From: Lichenicoccus sp964245755
Lineage (GTDB): Bacteria > Pseudomonadota > Alphaproteobacteria > Acetobacterales > Acetobacteraceae
Direction: 5' to 3'
Length of the DNA stretch: 24,355 nt
Assembly (NCBI GenBank): GCA_964245755.1
Contig: CAXTNV010000045.1
Coordinates: 1 to 24,355 of the forward strand
A program made the position numbers and the translations under genes. Shown piece after piece: positions 14,566-21,596 of this stretch. Below the pieces are notes generated by a model. That model was not told the origin of the DNA. It saw nothing but the letters and a program-made list of their open reading frames with translations, and did no database searches. How positions within the stretch are numbered: position 1 is the stretch's first letter; every line of letters begins with the position of its first letter.

Positions 14566-15510
14566 TCAGCTTGCCGAGCCGATGATCCGCTCGGCCTGCT
14601 CGAACAGCGCCGCCGGCACCTCGTGCCCGGAGGCGCGCACGTTCTCGTCGACCTGCTCGGGCCGTGTGGCGCCGATGATCGCGGCGGAGACATTGGCCTC
14701 GCGCAGCACCCAGGCGAGCGCGAACTGCGCCAGCGTGAGGCCCGCCTCGTCGGCCAGCGGCCGCAGCGCCGCCACCGCCCGCAGCACCGGCGGCTCGAGC
14801 CACTGGCGGCGGAACATGCTGCCCATGGTGTCATGGGCGGCGCGGCTGTCCTGCGGGATCGCGGCGCCGGGCCGGTATTTGCCGGTCAGCACGCCCTGGC
14901 CGAGCGGCGACCAGACGATCTGCCCGATCCCCGAGCGGGCGCAGAGCGGGATCACCGCCGCCTCCGGATCGCGGTGCAGCAGCGAGTACTGCGGCTGGCT
15001 GGAAACGAACTTCGCCATCCCCGGCAGCGCCAGCGCCGCCTCGATGCGGTCGGCCGGCCACTCGGAGAAGCCGAGGCATCGGGCCTTGCCGGCGCGCACC
15101 ACCTCGGTCAGCGCCTGCATCGTCTCCTCGAGCGGAGTGTCGCCGTCGAAGCGGTGGCACTGGTAGAGATCGACGTGGTCGACCTTCAGACGGGCCAGCG
15201 AGGCATCGATCTGCTTGTGCACCTGCGCCCGCGACAATCCGCGATCGGTGTCGCTCATCGGGAAGAACAGCTTCGTCGCCAGCACGTAGCTGTCGCGCGG
15301 CAGCCCGGCGAGCGCCTCGCCCAGCACCGTCTCCGCGGCTCCCCGGCCATAGACGTTGGCGGTGTCGATCAGCGTGATGCCGCGATCCAGCGCGCGGTGC
15401 ACGCAGGCGATCGCCTGCTCCCGCTGCACCCCGCCGGACGTGGTCAGCCAGGAGCCGAAGGCGATCTCCGACACCTCGACGCCGCTGTCGCCGAGCTTGC
15501 GATACTTCAT
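14566..15510 (-). CDS. Aldo/keto reductase
   Basis: Cytoplasmic NAD(P)H-dependent oxidoreductase of 314 residues with a TIM-barrel fold. The catalytic tetrad is visible: D49 (LIDTANVYG), Y54, K80 (LATKLFF) and H119 (YQCHRFD). FSEWPADRIEAAL, VWSPLGQGVLTGKY and AIIGATRPEQVDEN place it in the branch that includes voltage-gated potassium channel beta-subunit-like and YghZ-like reductases. The ATG at 15510 overlaps the stop of the upstream hydrolase gene as TGATG, so the two are co-translated. The open frame runs much further upstream but only as a shadow of the hydrolase gene. Substrate unknown; it could reduce an aldehyde made by the hydrolase partner or by the nearby oxygenase (inference). Confidence 0.9.
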   Translation of the reverse strand: MKYRKLGDSGVEVSEIAFGSWLTTSGGVQREQAIACVHRALDRGITLIDTANVYGRGAAETVLGEALAGLPRDSYVLATKLFFPMSDTDRGLSRAQVHKQIDASLARLKVDHVDLYQCHRFDGDTPLEETMQALTEVVRAGKARCLGFSEWPADRIEAALALPGMAKFVSSQPQYSLLHRDPEAAVIPLCARSGIGQIVWSPLGQGVLTGKYRPGAAIPQDSRAAHDTMGSMFRRQWLEPPVLRAVAALRPLADEAGLTLAQFALAWVLREANVSAAIIGATRPEQVDENVRASGHEVPAALFEQAERIIGSAS

Positions 15511-16373
15511 CAGCCCTGTTCCCCATCGCCCGGCCGGTTCACGGCCAGGAATTGCCGCAGCAGGCAGTTGACCTGCGCCGGCGCGTCCTGCTGCACCCAG
15601 TGCGACACGCCGGGCAGCCGCCGCAGCGTCAGATCGCGCACGTAGCGGGCGGTCCCGTCCAGGCAGATCAGGTCGAGTGCCACGTCCTGCTCGCCCCAGA
15701 TCAGCAAGGTCGGTACCTCTATGCTGCGCGCGAGCGCCGCCGTCGAGGGGCGATCGATGCGCAGCGCGCGGTACCAGTTCAGCATCGCGGTCGCGGCACC
15801 CGGCTCGCCGACCTGGTCGGCGTAGATCGCCAGCACGTCGGGCGGCAGCGACGCCTGGGCGAACATCCGCCGCACCAGCGCGCCGCCACGGGCGGCCAGC
15901 AGCCGCTCCGGCAGCATCGGCACCTGGAACAGGGCGACGTACCAGGACCGGCGCAGCTGCCTCCAGTGATGCAGCGCTGCGCGGAAGCACAGCGGATGCG
16001 GCACGTTCATGATCACCAGCCGCCGCAGCGGGCGGATCCGCGCGGCGGCGAAGCACCACGCGACCATCGCCCCCCAGTCGTGCCCGATCAGCACCACGCT
16101 GGCGGCGCCGGACGCGTCGATCAGCGCCGCCACGTCGCCCAGCAGCTGCGCCAGCACGTAGTCGCGCACCTGGCGCGGCCGCGTCGTGCGACCGTAGCCG
16201 CGCTGGTTCACCGCCCACACCCGGTAGCCCAGCGACGCCAGCACCGGCATCTGGTGCCGCCACGAGACGGCATGCTCCGGAAAGCCGTGCAGGCAGAGCG
16301 CCAGGCGGTCGCCCTCGCCCTGCTCCAGCACCTCGAAGCGCATGCCGTTCGCGTCGATGAACCTGGTCCGCAT
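15510..16373 (-). CDS. Alpha/beta hydrolase, epoxide hydrolase-like
   Basis: A 287-residue alpha/beta hydrolase. It shows the oxyanion motif HGFPEHAVSW (29-38), an aspartate nucleophile D99 in IGHDWGAMVAW, a probable acid D230 (WGEQDVAL) and the base H258 (GVSHWVQQ). Two cap tyrosines, Y145 (SWYVALFQ) and Y201 (LNWYRALR), are in the positions that polarise the oxirane in epoxide hydrolases. This favours epoxide hydrolase over haloalkane dehalogenase. The reaction would give a vicinal diol by way of an Asp-ester. The ATG at 16373 starts right at the conserved fold; an in-frame ATG at 16430 would add a Gly/Ser-rich tail reaching into the promoter palindromes, so I reject it. It is coupled to the aldo/keto reductase by TGATG. 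Confidence 0.88.
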   Translation of the reverse strand: MRTRFIDANGMRFEVLEQGEGDRLALCLHGFPEHAVSWRHQMPVLASLGYRVWAVNQRGYGRTTRPRQVRDYVLAQLLGDVAALIDASGAASVVLIGHDWGAMVAWCFAAARIRPLRRLVIMNVPHPLCFRAALHHWRQLRRSWYVALFQVPMLPERLLAARGGALVRRMFAQASLPPDVLAIYADQVGEPGAATAMLNWYRALRIDRPSTAALARSIEVPTLLIWGEQDVALDLICLDGTARYVRDLTLRRLPGVSHWVQQDAPAQVNCLLRQFLAVNRPGDGEQG

Positions 16374-16399
16374 CCCGGCTGTCCCGTCCCCGCCCGCCG

Positions 16400-16415
16400 T
16401 GCCGGACGTCCGGCA
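16400..16415. promoter_or_regulatory. Perfect 16-bp palindrome in the divergent promoter region
   Basis: TGCCGGACGTCCGGCA is an uninterrupted self-complementary sequence 27 bases before the hydrolase start and 83 before the PAS-LuxR start. It could be an operator for the divergent pair or part of a hairpin. No known regulator consensus is claimed. Confidence 0.4.
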
Positions 16416-16416
16416 C

Positions 16417-16432
16417 CGTTGCGACGGCAACG
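16417..16432. promoter_or_regulatory. Second inverted repeat, CGTTGC-N4-GCAACG
   Basis: Perfect six-base arms around GACG, one base after the 16-bp palindrome. The CGTTGC half also recurs as direct copies at 16462-16467 and 16479-16484, nearer the PAS-LuxR start. This suggests a regulator binding array, perhaps autoregulation by the LuxR-type protein (inference). Confidence 0.4.
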
Positions 16433-16497
16433 CGGCGCTTATTGTCCTCGATCATCTCCGCCGTTGCATCTCCTGCGCGTTGCTGCGTTTGTCCAGG

Positions 16498-18018
16498 ATG
16501 GACGACACCTCCCGCCCGCGGGCCGACCGCACGCAGCTGCAGCAGATCATCGTCGGCCTGACCGAAGGCATCATCCTGATCGACTTGGACGGCACGATCG
16601 TCTGGGCGAACGAGGCGGCACTCGCCATGCACGGCCTGCGCTCCGCCGATCAGCTCGGCGGCAGCGTCTCGGCCTATCGCGATCGCTTCGAGCTGCGCTA
16701 CCGCAACCAGCATCGGCTGCCGCCGGAAGAGTATCCGATGCAGCGCGTGGTCGATGGCGAGAGCTTCAGCGAGGTCACCGTCGAGGTGGCGCCACGCGGC
16801 GGCGAGAAGCGCTGGGTGCACGAGATCCGCAGCCTGATCCTGACCGACGCCGCGGGTCGGCCGGACTGCCTGGCGCTGGTGCTGGACGACGAGACCGAGC
16901 GCTTCAACGCCGAGGAGCGATTCGAGCGCACCTTCAACGCCAACCCCGCGCCGGCGATCATCGTCCGCCTATCCGACATGCGCTACGTCAAGGTGAATCA
17001 TGGCTTCCTTGAGCTGACCGGGCACGTGCGCGAGGCGGTGATTGGCCGGTCGATGCACGAGATGGACGTGCTGGAGGGTGCCGAGAAGCGCGACCTGGCG
17101 GTGAAGCGGCTGCATGCCGGCGAGACCGTTCCGCAGATGGAGGCCTGCCTGCGCCTGCCGGACGACCAGATCAAGACCGTGATCGTCGCCGGCCAGCCGA
17201 TCGAGGTGGGTGATGCGGCCTGCATGCTGTTCAGCTTCGCCGACCTGCATCCGCGCAAGCAGGCCGAGGATGCGCTGCGGCAGAGCGAGGCACGGTTCGC
17301 CGTCGCCTTCCGGCTGGCGCCGGGACCGATGGTGATCGTCGCACTCGACGGGCTGCGCCTGCTCGACGCCAACGACGCCTTCACCGCGGCCACCGGCTGG
17401 CGGCGCGAGGAGGTGATCGGCCGCACCGAAGCCGAGATCGGGCTGTGGAGCGGCGCCGAGCGGGAGGAGGTGGCACGGCTGGTCAAGCAGACCGGCCACG
17501 TGCGCAGCATGGATGTCAGGCTGCGGAGCAAGGACAAGCAGGGCCGGGACTATCTGCTGTCGGCCGAGACGGTGATGATCAACCGCGAGCACTGCGTGCT
17601 GATGGTGATGCTGGACATCACCGAGCGCAGGCAGACCGAGGTCGAGCTGCTGAACGCGATCGACGCGGTGATGCAGGACACCTCGTGGTTCGGGCAGAAG
17701 GTGGTCGAGAAGCTCGCCAGCCTGACCGGGCGACAGGCGCCGGATGGCCCGGGCCCGGGCGATCTGAGCCCGCGCGTGCGCGAGGTGGTCGGCCTGATGG
17801 CGCAGGGACTGTCGGACGAGCAGATCGCGAGCCGGCTCGGGGTGAGCCGGAACACGATCCGCAATCACGTCTGCGCGAGCTACCGCAGGCTCGGCATCCA
17901 TTCGCGCAGCGCGCTGGTCATCTGGGCACGCGAGCGGGGCCTGGGAGGCGAGGCAAATCTGCCGGGGAAACAACGCGCCGCCAAACACGTGGCGAGGCGA
18001 CTAGTGCGCGTATCCTAA
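16498..18018 (+). CDS. Triple-PAS sensor with C-terminal LuxR-type DNA-binding domain
   Basis: A 506-residue one-component regulator. Three PAS-type modules are recognisable. The first is at about 12-130 (GIILIDLDGTIVWANEAALAMHG). The second is at about 142-255 (NPAPAIIVRLSDMRYVKVNHGFLELTGH, VIGRSMHEMD). The third is at about 265-385 (MVIVALDGLRLLDANDAFTAATGWRREEVIGRTEAEIG, LDITERRQ). A LuxR/GerE helix-turn-helix follows at about 423-480 (LSPRVREVVGLMAQGLSDEQIASRLGVSRNTIRNHV). There is no membrane segment, receiver or kinase domain, so it should sense a cytoplasmic signal or redox state and bind DNA directly; the cofactor is unknown. The ATG at 16498 was chosen because upstream codons carry no fold, although its Shine-Dalgarno is poor. 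It lies immediately upstream of the stress cluster and may control it (inference). Confidence 0.88.
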   Translation: MDDTSRPRADRTQLQQIIVGLTEGIILIDLDGTIVWANEAALAMHGLRSADQLGGSVSAYRDRFELRYRNQHRLPPEEYPMQRVVDGESFSEVTVEVAPRGGEKRWVHEIRSLILTDAAGRPDCLALVLDDETERFNAEERFERTFNANPAPAIIVRLSDMRYVKVNHGFLELTGHVREAVIGRSMHEMDVLEGAEKRDLAVKRLHAGETVPQMEACLRLPDDQIKTVIVAGQPIEVGDAACMLFSFADLHPRKQAEDALRQSEARFAVAFRLAPGPMVIVALDGLRLLDANDAFTAATGWRREEVIGRTEAEIGLWSGAEREEVARLVKQTGHVRSMDVRLRSKDKQGRDYLLSAETVMINREHCVLMVMLDITERRQTEVELLNAIDAVMQDTSWFGQKVVEKLASLTGRQAPDGPGPGDLSPRVREVVGLMAQGLSDEQIASRLGVSRNTIRNHVCASYRRLGIHSRSALVIWARERGLGGEANLPGKQRAAKHVARRLVRVS

Positions 18019-18168
18019 TGGCATAGTGCAGATGCACCAGGCGATTTCTGTTGCGGTTCCGACAAATACAGTATCCGCCAGTAAAACCTTTTCCCATGCT
18101 CGCAGTTAAGCTTGCACCCGGCCGTGCTAGTAGAGCCGAGGATAAACCCCGCAATCGAGGAGACCGTC
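18019..18168 (+). other. AT-richer 150-base spacer before the stress cluster, likely promoter region
   Basis: This spacer is clearly less GC-rich than its surroundings. It holds a short palindrome GTGCA-GA-TGCAC (18026-18037) and an AT-rich stretch around 18061-18090. I found no convincing sigma-70 pair and no GGAAC-N17-GTT match for the alphaproteobacterial general stress sigma factor in the forward direction. A promoter here is inferred from position and base composition. Confidence 0.35.
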
Positions 18169-18351
18169 ATGGACAAGGATCGCGTCGAGGGCATCGGCAA
18201 GAAGATCACCGGCACCATCAAGGAGGCCGCTGGCAAGGTCACCGGCGACACCAAGACCCAGGCCGAGGGCACGGCAGAGAAGACCGCCGGCAAGGCACAG
18301 AACACCGTTGGCGGCGCCAAGGACTCCGTGCGCGACGCGCTGAAGGAATGA
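18169..18351 (+). CDS. CsbD family stress protein
   Basis: A 60-residue hydrophilic protein, very rich in Lys, Gly, Ala and Thr, with repeats of the type GKxTGdtk and aegtaEKtaGKaqn. The opening DKDRVEGIGKKITGTIKEAAGKVTG is the CsbD signature. CsbD proteins are small, probably largely disordered stress proteins, induced by sigma-B in Bacillus and by general stress in many proteobacteria; their biochemical role is unknown. The ATG at 18169 follows GAGGAG by six bases. An in-frame ATG at 18112 would add a tail without the fold. The last codons overlap the next start (ATGA, 18348-18351), so translation is coupled to the DUF2382 gene. Confidence 0.9.
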   Translation: MDKDRVEGIGKKITGTIKEAAGKVTGDTKTQAEGTAEKTAGKAQNTVGGAKDSVRDALKE

Positions 18352-18839
18352 TCCTCCCGGGAGCGCGGCCGCGCGACGGCGACGACACGGCAGCAGCCGA
18401 ACTGCCGGCGGCCCACGAGGAGCTTGTGCTGCCGCTGCACGCGGAGGCGGTGCAGCTCTCGCGCCGCACCGTCGAGCGGGCGGTGGTGCGTGTCGCCACG
18501 GTCACGCACGAGCGCCCGCAGCTGGTGGAAGAGACCCTGCGGCACGAGCGGGTCGAGGTCGAGCGGGTTCCGGTCGGGCGCATCGTCGAGGCGGTACCGG
18601 CCATCCGCGAGGAAGGGGACGTCACGATCCTGCCGGTGATCGAGGAGATCGTCGTGGTCGAGCGCAGGCTGTTCCTCAAGGAGGAGGTGCATGTGCGGCG
18701 CGTGCGAAGCTCGGAGCCCTATCGCCAGACGGTGATGCTCCGCCAGCAGGAGGCCGTGATCACCCGCCAACCGGCGTCGGCCGATGCGGCCGAGGGGACG
18801 CCCCCGCGACCCGCGCCGAGCCTATCCACATCAGATTGA
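18348..18839 (+). CDS. DUF2382 (YsnF/AvaK) domain protein, stand-alone
   Basis: A 163-residue, strongly charged protein of beta-rich repeats such as EELVLPLHAEAVQLSRRTVE, HERVEVERVPVGRIV and VVERRLFLKEEVHVRRV. These match the DUF2382 domain of YsnF/AvaK stress proteins. The alternating Val/Glu/Arg pattern suggests extended strands; no signal peptide or membrane segment is seen. Function is unknown; family members occur in stress-induced and desiccation-linked gene groups. The ATG at 18348 overlaps the csbD stop by four bases and uses the GAAGGA at the end of csbD as its ribosome site. A longer open frame upstream is only the shadow of csbD. The same domain recurs as the C-terminal half of the next gene. 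Confidence 0.8.
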   Translation: MILPGARPRDGDDTAAAELPAAHEELVLPLHAEAVQLSRRTVERAVVRVATVTHERPQLVEETLRHERVEVERVPVGRIVEAVPAIREEGDVTILPVIEEIVVVERRLFLKEEVHVRRVRSSEPYRQTVMLRQQEAVITRQPASADAAEGTPPRPAPSLSTSD

Positions 18840-18857
18840 TTGAAGGACCACTGGACC

Positions 18858-19703
18858 ATGAGCGAAGAGACCATCGTTGCCGTCTTTGACAGCGCAGCCC
18901 ACGCCGACGCCGCCGTGCAGGACCTGAGGGCGGCGAACGTCCCGGCCGACGCGATCACGCAGCATGCCGGAACCGGTACCGGCGCCGGCGTGATGAGCGG
19001 CTCCACCACCGCCTCCACGCCGGTCCGCGAGAAGGGGTTCTGGTCGGGCCTGTTCGGCGGCGAGCCAGACCACGACACCGCGGTGTATGACCGCAGCCTG
19101 CAGGGCGGCTCGACCGTGGTGACGGTGAAGGCGCCCGAGCAGCATGTGCAGTCGGTCGCCGCGATCCTCGACCGCCACAACCCGATCGACATCGACGACC
19201 GCGCCAGCGGCTACGGCCTGACGCAGGGCAGCAGCGTGGCGGCGCCGGCAGCGGCGCCCGTCGCGACCGCGAGCACCGGCACCGCCGCCGGGGAAGCGGT
19301 GATCCCGCTCTCCGAGGAGCAGCTGGTAGTCGGCAAGCGCGCGGTCAACCGCGGCACCACGCGGGTGCGACGCTTCGTCGTCGAGACGCCGGTCGAGGAG
19401 CAGGTCACGCTGCGCGACGAGACGGTGCACGTCGAGCGCCGCCCGGTGAGCGCCGGGCGCGTGACCAGCGGCGACGACTTCACCGAGAAGACGCTCGAGG
19501 TGCGGCAGACCGGCGAGGAAGCCGTTGTCGGCAAGACCGCCCACGTCCGCGAGGAGGTGGTCGTGCGCAAGGAGGCGCAGGAGCACGTCGAGACGGTGCA
19601 CGACACGGTGCGTCGCGAGGAGATCGCCGTCGAGCCGGTCACCACCGGCCCCGCCAGCGGCACCGGCCGCCTCGCCGGGACCACCGGCACGCAGAAGGTC
19701 TGA
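18858..19703 (+). CDS. General-stress/DUF2382 (YsnF) fusion protein
   Basis: A 281-residue two-domain protein. Residues 1-120 resemble the general stress protein 17M/YflT-like N-terminal fold: TIVAVFDSAAHADAAVQDLRAANV, then GGSTVVTVKAPEQHVQSVAAILDRHNPIDID. After an Ala/Thr-rich linker (about 120-150) comes a DUF2382 domain (IPLSEEQLVVGKRAVNRGTTRVRRFVVE, VHVERRPVSAG, VVVRKEAQEHVETVHDTVRR), which ends in a Gly/Thr-rich tail. This architecture is the classic YsnF form. The ATG at 18858 has AAGGA ten bases upstream; a TTG at 18840 is less likely. It follows the stand-alone DUF2382 gene by 18 bases. The function is unknown; a role in stress tolerance is inferred from family and context. Confidence 0.85.
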   Translation: MSEETIVAVFDSAAHADAAVQDLRAANVPADAITQHAGTGTGAGVMSGSTTASTPVREKGFWSGLFGGEPDHDTAVYDRSLQGGSTVVTVKAPEQHVQSVAAILDRHNPIDIDDRASGYGLTQGSSVAAPAAAPVATASTGTAAGEAVIPLSEEQLVVGKRAVNRGTTRVRRFVVETPVEEQVTLRDETVHVERRPVSAGRVTSGDDFTEKTLEVRQTGEEAVVGKTAHVREEVVVRKEAQEHVETVHDTVRREEIAVEPVTTGPASGTGRLAGTTGTQKV

Positions 19704-19858
19704 GCGTCCGCCGCAAGGCGCACCCTCCGGTCCGCTACCCCGCGCGGCGGAGCCGTCGCCGCCCCCCGATCACGAGCACGCACTGCGAGGCAACGGCCCC
19801 CGGGCCCGGCCTCCGCGCGCGACATCGGCGCGCCCCACCCGGAACCAGGACTACGATA

Positions 19859-20248
19859 ATGAAATTCGTCCCGATCGCACTCGCCGCCGCCCTGGTGGCG
19901 ACGGCCGCCACGGCCCAGACCACGAGCAACCAGCCGACCAGCAACCAGCCCGCGGGCAGCGGCACCATGTCCGCTCCTGCCCACGGCGACGGCAGCTCCG
20001 GCACCGCCGCGGCGAGCGGCGACCACAACCAGGCGGTGGCGACCACCGACGCCAACGCACCGCAGCCCGCACGCGGCGCCAATTCCTTCAGCCGTGGCGA
20101 GGCCCGCCGCCGCATCGAGAGCGGCGGCTTCCAGAAGGTGTCCAGCCTGCACAAGGACAGCGGCGGCATCTGGCGCGGCAAGGGCACCAAGGACGGCCAG
20201 CCGGTCAGCGTCTGGCTGGATTACAAGGGCAACATCGGACAGCAGTAG
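19859..20248 (+). CDS. Secreted PepSY-like small protein
   Basis: A 129-residue protein with a signal peptide (MKFVPIALAAALVATAATAQ). A low-complexity linker follows, with a tandem TSNQP repeat (codons at 19922-19951) and many Ala, Gly and Ser. The folded C-terminus FSRGEARRRIESGGFQKVSSLHKDSGGIWRGKGTKDGQPVSVWLDYKGNIG looks like a PepSY-type beta-alpha module, common in periplasmic proteins of alphaproteobacteria. PepSY domains are proposed to inhibit or bind peptidases; no function is established for this subgroup. The preceding gap of 155 bases (19704-19858) is GC-rich, with only short inverted repeats and no clear promoter. Confidence 0.72.
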   Translation: MKFVPIALAAALVATAATAQTTSNQPTSNQPAGSGTMSAPAHGDGSSGTAAASGDHNQAVATTDANAPQPARGANSFSRGEARRRIESGGFQKVSSLHKDSGGIWRGKGTKDGQPVSVWLDYKGNIGQQ

Positions 20249-20314
20249 CGCTCGCCCGGTTCCCCGACGACCGATCCCCCGACGGGCGGCACGACAAGCA
20301 GACAGGAGGCCTAC

Positions 20315-20938
20315 ATGGCCATGCGAACCTTTACCCACCTCTATGACAGCTACGACGACGCGCGCCACACGGTGGAGGCGCTCGAGGCCGCCGGCGTTCC
20401 GCACGCCGACATCAGCATCGTATCGAACAACGCCGACAGCAGCCACGCGATCGGCGCCACCGGCGACGCCACCGCGCCCGCCGCCGCGACCGGCACTGGC
20501 GCCACCACCGGCACCCTCGTCGGCGGCGGCGTCGGCCTGCTGACCGGCCTCGGCCTGCTGGCGATCCCGGGTGTCGGCCCGGTCGTGGCCGCAGGATGGC
20601 TGGTGGCGACCCTCACCGGCGCCGGCCTCGGCGCCGCGAGCGGCGGTCTGCTCGGCTCGCTGGTCCACGCCGGCGTGCCTGAGGAGCAGGCGCACACCTA
20701 CGCCGAGGGCGTGCGGCGCGGCGGCACGCTGGTCACCGTGCGCGGCGACGACAGCCAGGCCACCACCATCGCGGCGGTGCTGGACGGCCGGACCGCGAAT
20801 GCGGTCGATGTGGCGGGTCGCCGCACCGACTACGAGAGCAGCGGCTGGACCCGCTACGAAGACACGGCGGCGCCCTACACCGCGGACCAGGTCACGGCGG
20901 AGCGCTCGCAGCGCGTGCGCATCCTGAAGACGAACTGA
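20315..20938 (+). CDS. General-stress protein with glycine-zipper membrane segment
   Basis: A 207-residue protein of the general stress 17M-like group. The N-terminal fold (MRTFTHLYDSYDDARHTVEALEAAGVPHADISIVSNN) and the C-terminal strand (GGTLVTVRGDDSQATTIAAVLDG) match the N-terminal domain of the fusion protein at 18858-19703. Between them is inserted a glycine-rich hydrophobic stretch (about 68-115; LVGGGVGLLTGLGLLAIPGVGPVVAAGWLVATLTGAGLG) that could span a membrane or form a glycine zipper. The start at 20315 has AGGAGG (20304-20309) five bases upstream; a second ATG two codons on is possible. The stop lies three bases before the assembly gap. A membrane-related stress role is inferred. 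Confidence 0.82.
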   Translation: MAMRTFTHLYDSYDDARHTVEALEAAGVPHADISIVSNNADSSHAIGATGDATAPAAATGTGATTGTLVGGGVGLLTGLGLLAIPGVGPVVAAGWLVATLTGAGLGAASGGLLGSLVHAGVPEEQAHTYAEGVRRGGTLVTVRGDDSQATTIAAVLDGRTANAVDVAGRRTDYESSGWTRYEDTAAPYTADQVTAERSQRVRILKTN

Positions 20939-20941
20939 TCC

Positions 20942-21033
20942 NNNNNNNNNNNNNNNNNNNNNNNNNNNNNNNNNNNNNNNNNNNNNNNNNNNNNNNNNNN
21001 NNNNNNNNNNNNNNNNNNNNNNNNNNNNNNNNN
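20942..21033. other. Assembly gap (92 unknown bases)
   Basis: A run of N joins two contig ends. The gene before it ends just upstream and the gene after it starts 32 bases downstream, and both appear complete. The true length and content are unknown; a promoter or a small gene could be hidden here. Confidence 0.95.
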
Positions 21034-21065
21034 TGCGTCTCCGCGACGGCGATGGAGATCGACGC

Positions 21066-21596
21066 ATGAGCGACAAGGGTCCCCTCGATCGAGGCATGGC
21101 CGGCCTGCAGGCGGCAGGCGAGGCAGTGCGGCAGGTCGGTGAGCAGAGCCGGCAGGCAGGCGCGCAGGCAGCGGGCCAGGCGCAGGATCTGGCGCACGAG
21201 GCGATGGATCGCGGCACGGCGCTGGCCGGTGCCGCGGCGGAACGCGCCGCCGCCGTCGCGGAGACGCAGGGCGTCGCCGGACAGCTCGAGGACATCGCCC
21301 GGGCGGTGCACCGCTCCGGGGAACAGCTCGAGGGACATCAGGACTGGGTGGCGGGCCTGGTGGAGCGCGGCGCCGACGAGCTCGGCGCGCTGGCCGAGAC
21401 GTTGCGCCGCAACGACCTGCGCGGGCTGATGGGCGAGCTCGAGGGTCTCGCACGGCGTCAGCCGGCGCTGTTCGCCGGCGCCTCGCTGGCCGCCGGCTTC
21501 GCTTTGGCGCGGGTCGGTCGGATCGCGGCGGCCGGGGTTTCCAAGGCCGACCTGCCCAGCCTGCCGGAGGTCCGGCCTTCCGGAAGCTCGAAGTGA
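21066..21596 (+). CDS. Alanine-rich helical protein with C-terminal membrane segment (YqjD/ElaB-like by analogy)
   Basis: A 176-residue protein of mostly helical, Ala/Gln/Glu/Arg-rich sequence (GLQAAGEAVRQVGEQSRQAGAQAAGQ and onward), with coiled-coil character over about residues 10-130. It ends with a hydrophobic stretch (ARRQPALFAGASLAAGFALARVGR, about 128-152) of the type that anchors C-terminal tails in the inner membrane. I do not recognise a named domain with certainty. The layout, and the partners downstream, recall the enterobacterial YqjD/ElaB tail-anchored stress proteins, but this is analogy. GGAG lies eight bases before the ATG. The stop overlaps the next start (GTGA, 21593-21596). 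Confidence 0.7.
   Translation: MSDKGPLDRGMAGLQAAGEAVRQVGEQSRQAGAQAAGQAQDLAHEAMDRGTALAGAAAERAAAVAETQGVAGQLEDIARAVHRSGEQLEGHQDWVAGLVERGADELGALAETLRRNDLRGLMGELEGLARRQPALFAGASLAAGFALARVGRIAAAGVSKADLPSLPEVRPSGSSK

Noticed and set aside
15552..17012. 486-codon plus-strand frame across the hydrolase gene
   Set aside because: Low-complexity Gln/Arg/His composition opposite a clear alpha/beta hydrolase; it also overlaps the PAS-LuxR gene out of frame.
17964..18063. Possible EcfG-type promoter elements before csbD (GGAAAC-N16-CGTG in the end of the PAS-LuxR gene; GGAACC on the minus strand near 18060)
   Set aside because: The forward match differs at key positions in both boxes and lies about 180 bases or more from csbD. 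The minus-strand GGAACC points away from csbD and has no GTT at the right distance.
19704..19858. Inverted repeats such as GGCG-GAGCCGT-CGCC in the spacer before the PepSY-like gene
   Set aside because: The arms are four to six bases in very GC-rich DNA, with no T tract or promoter boxes nearby, so they are likely chance.
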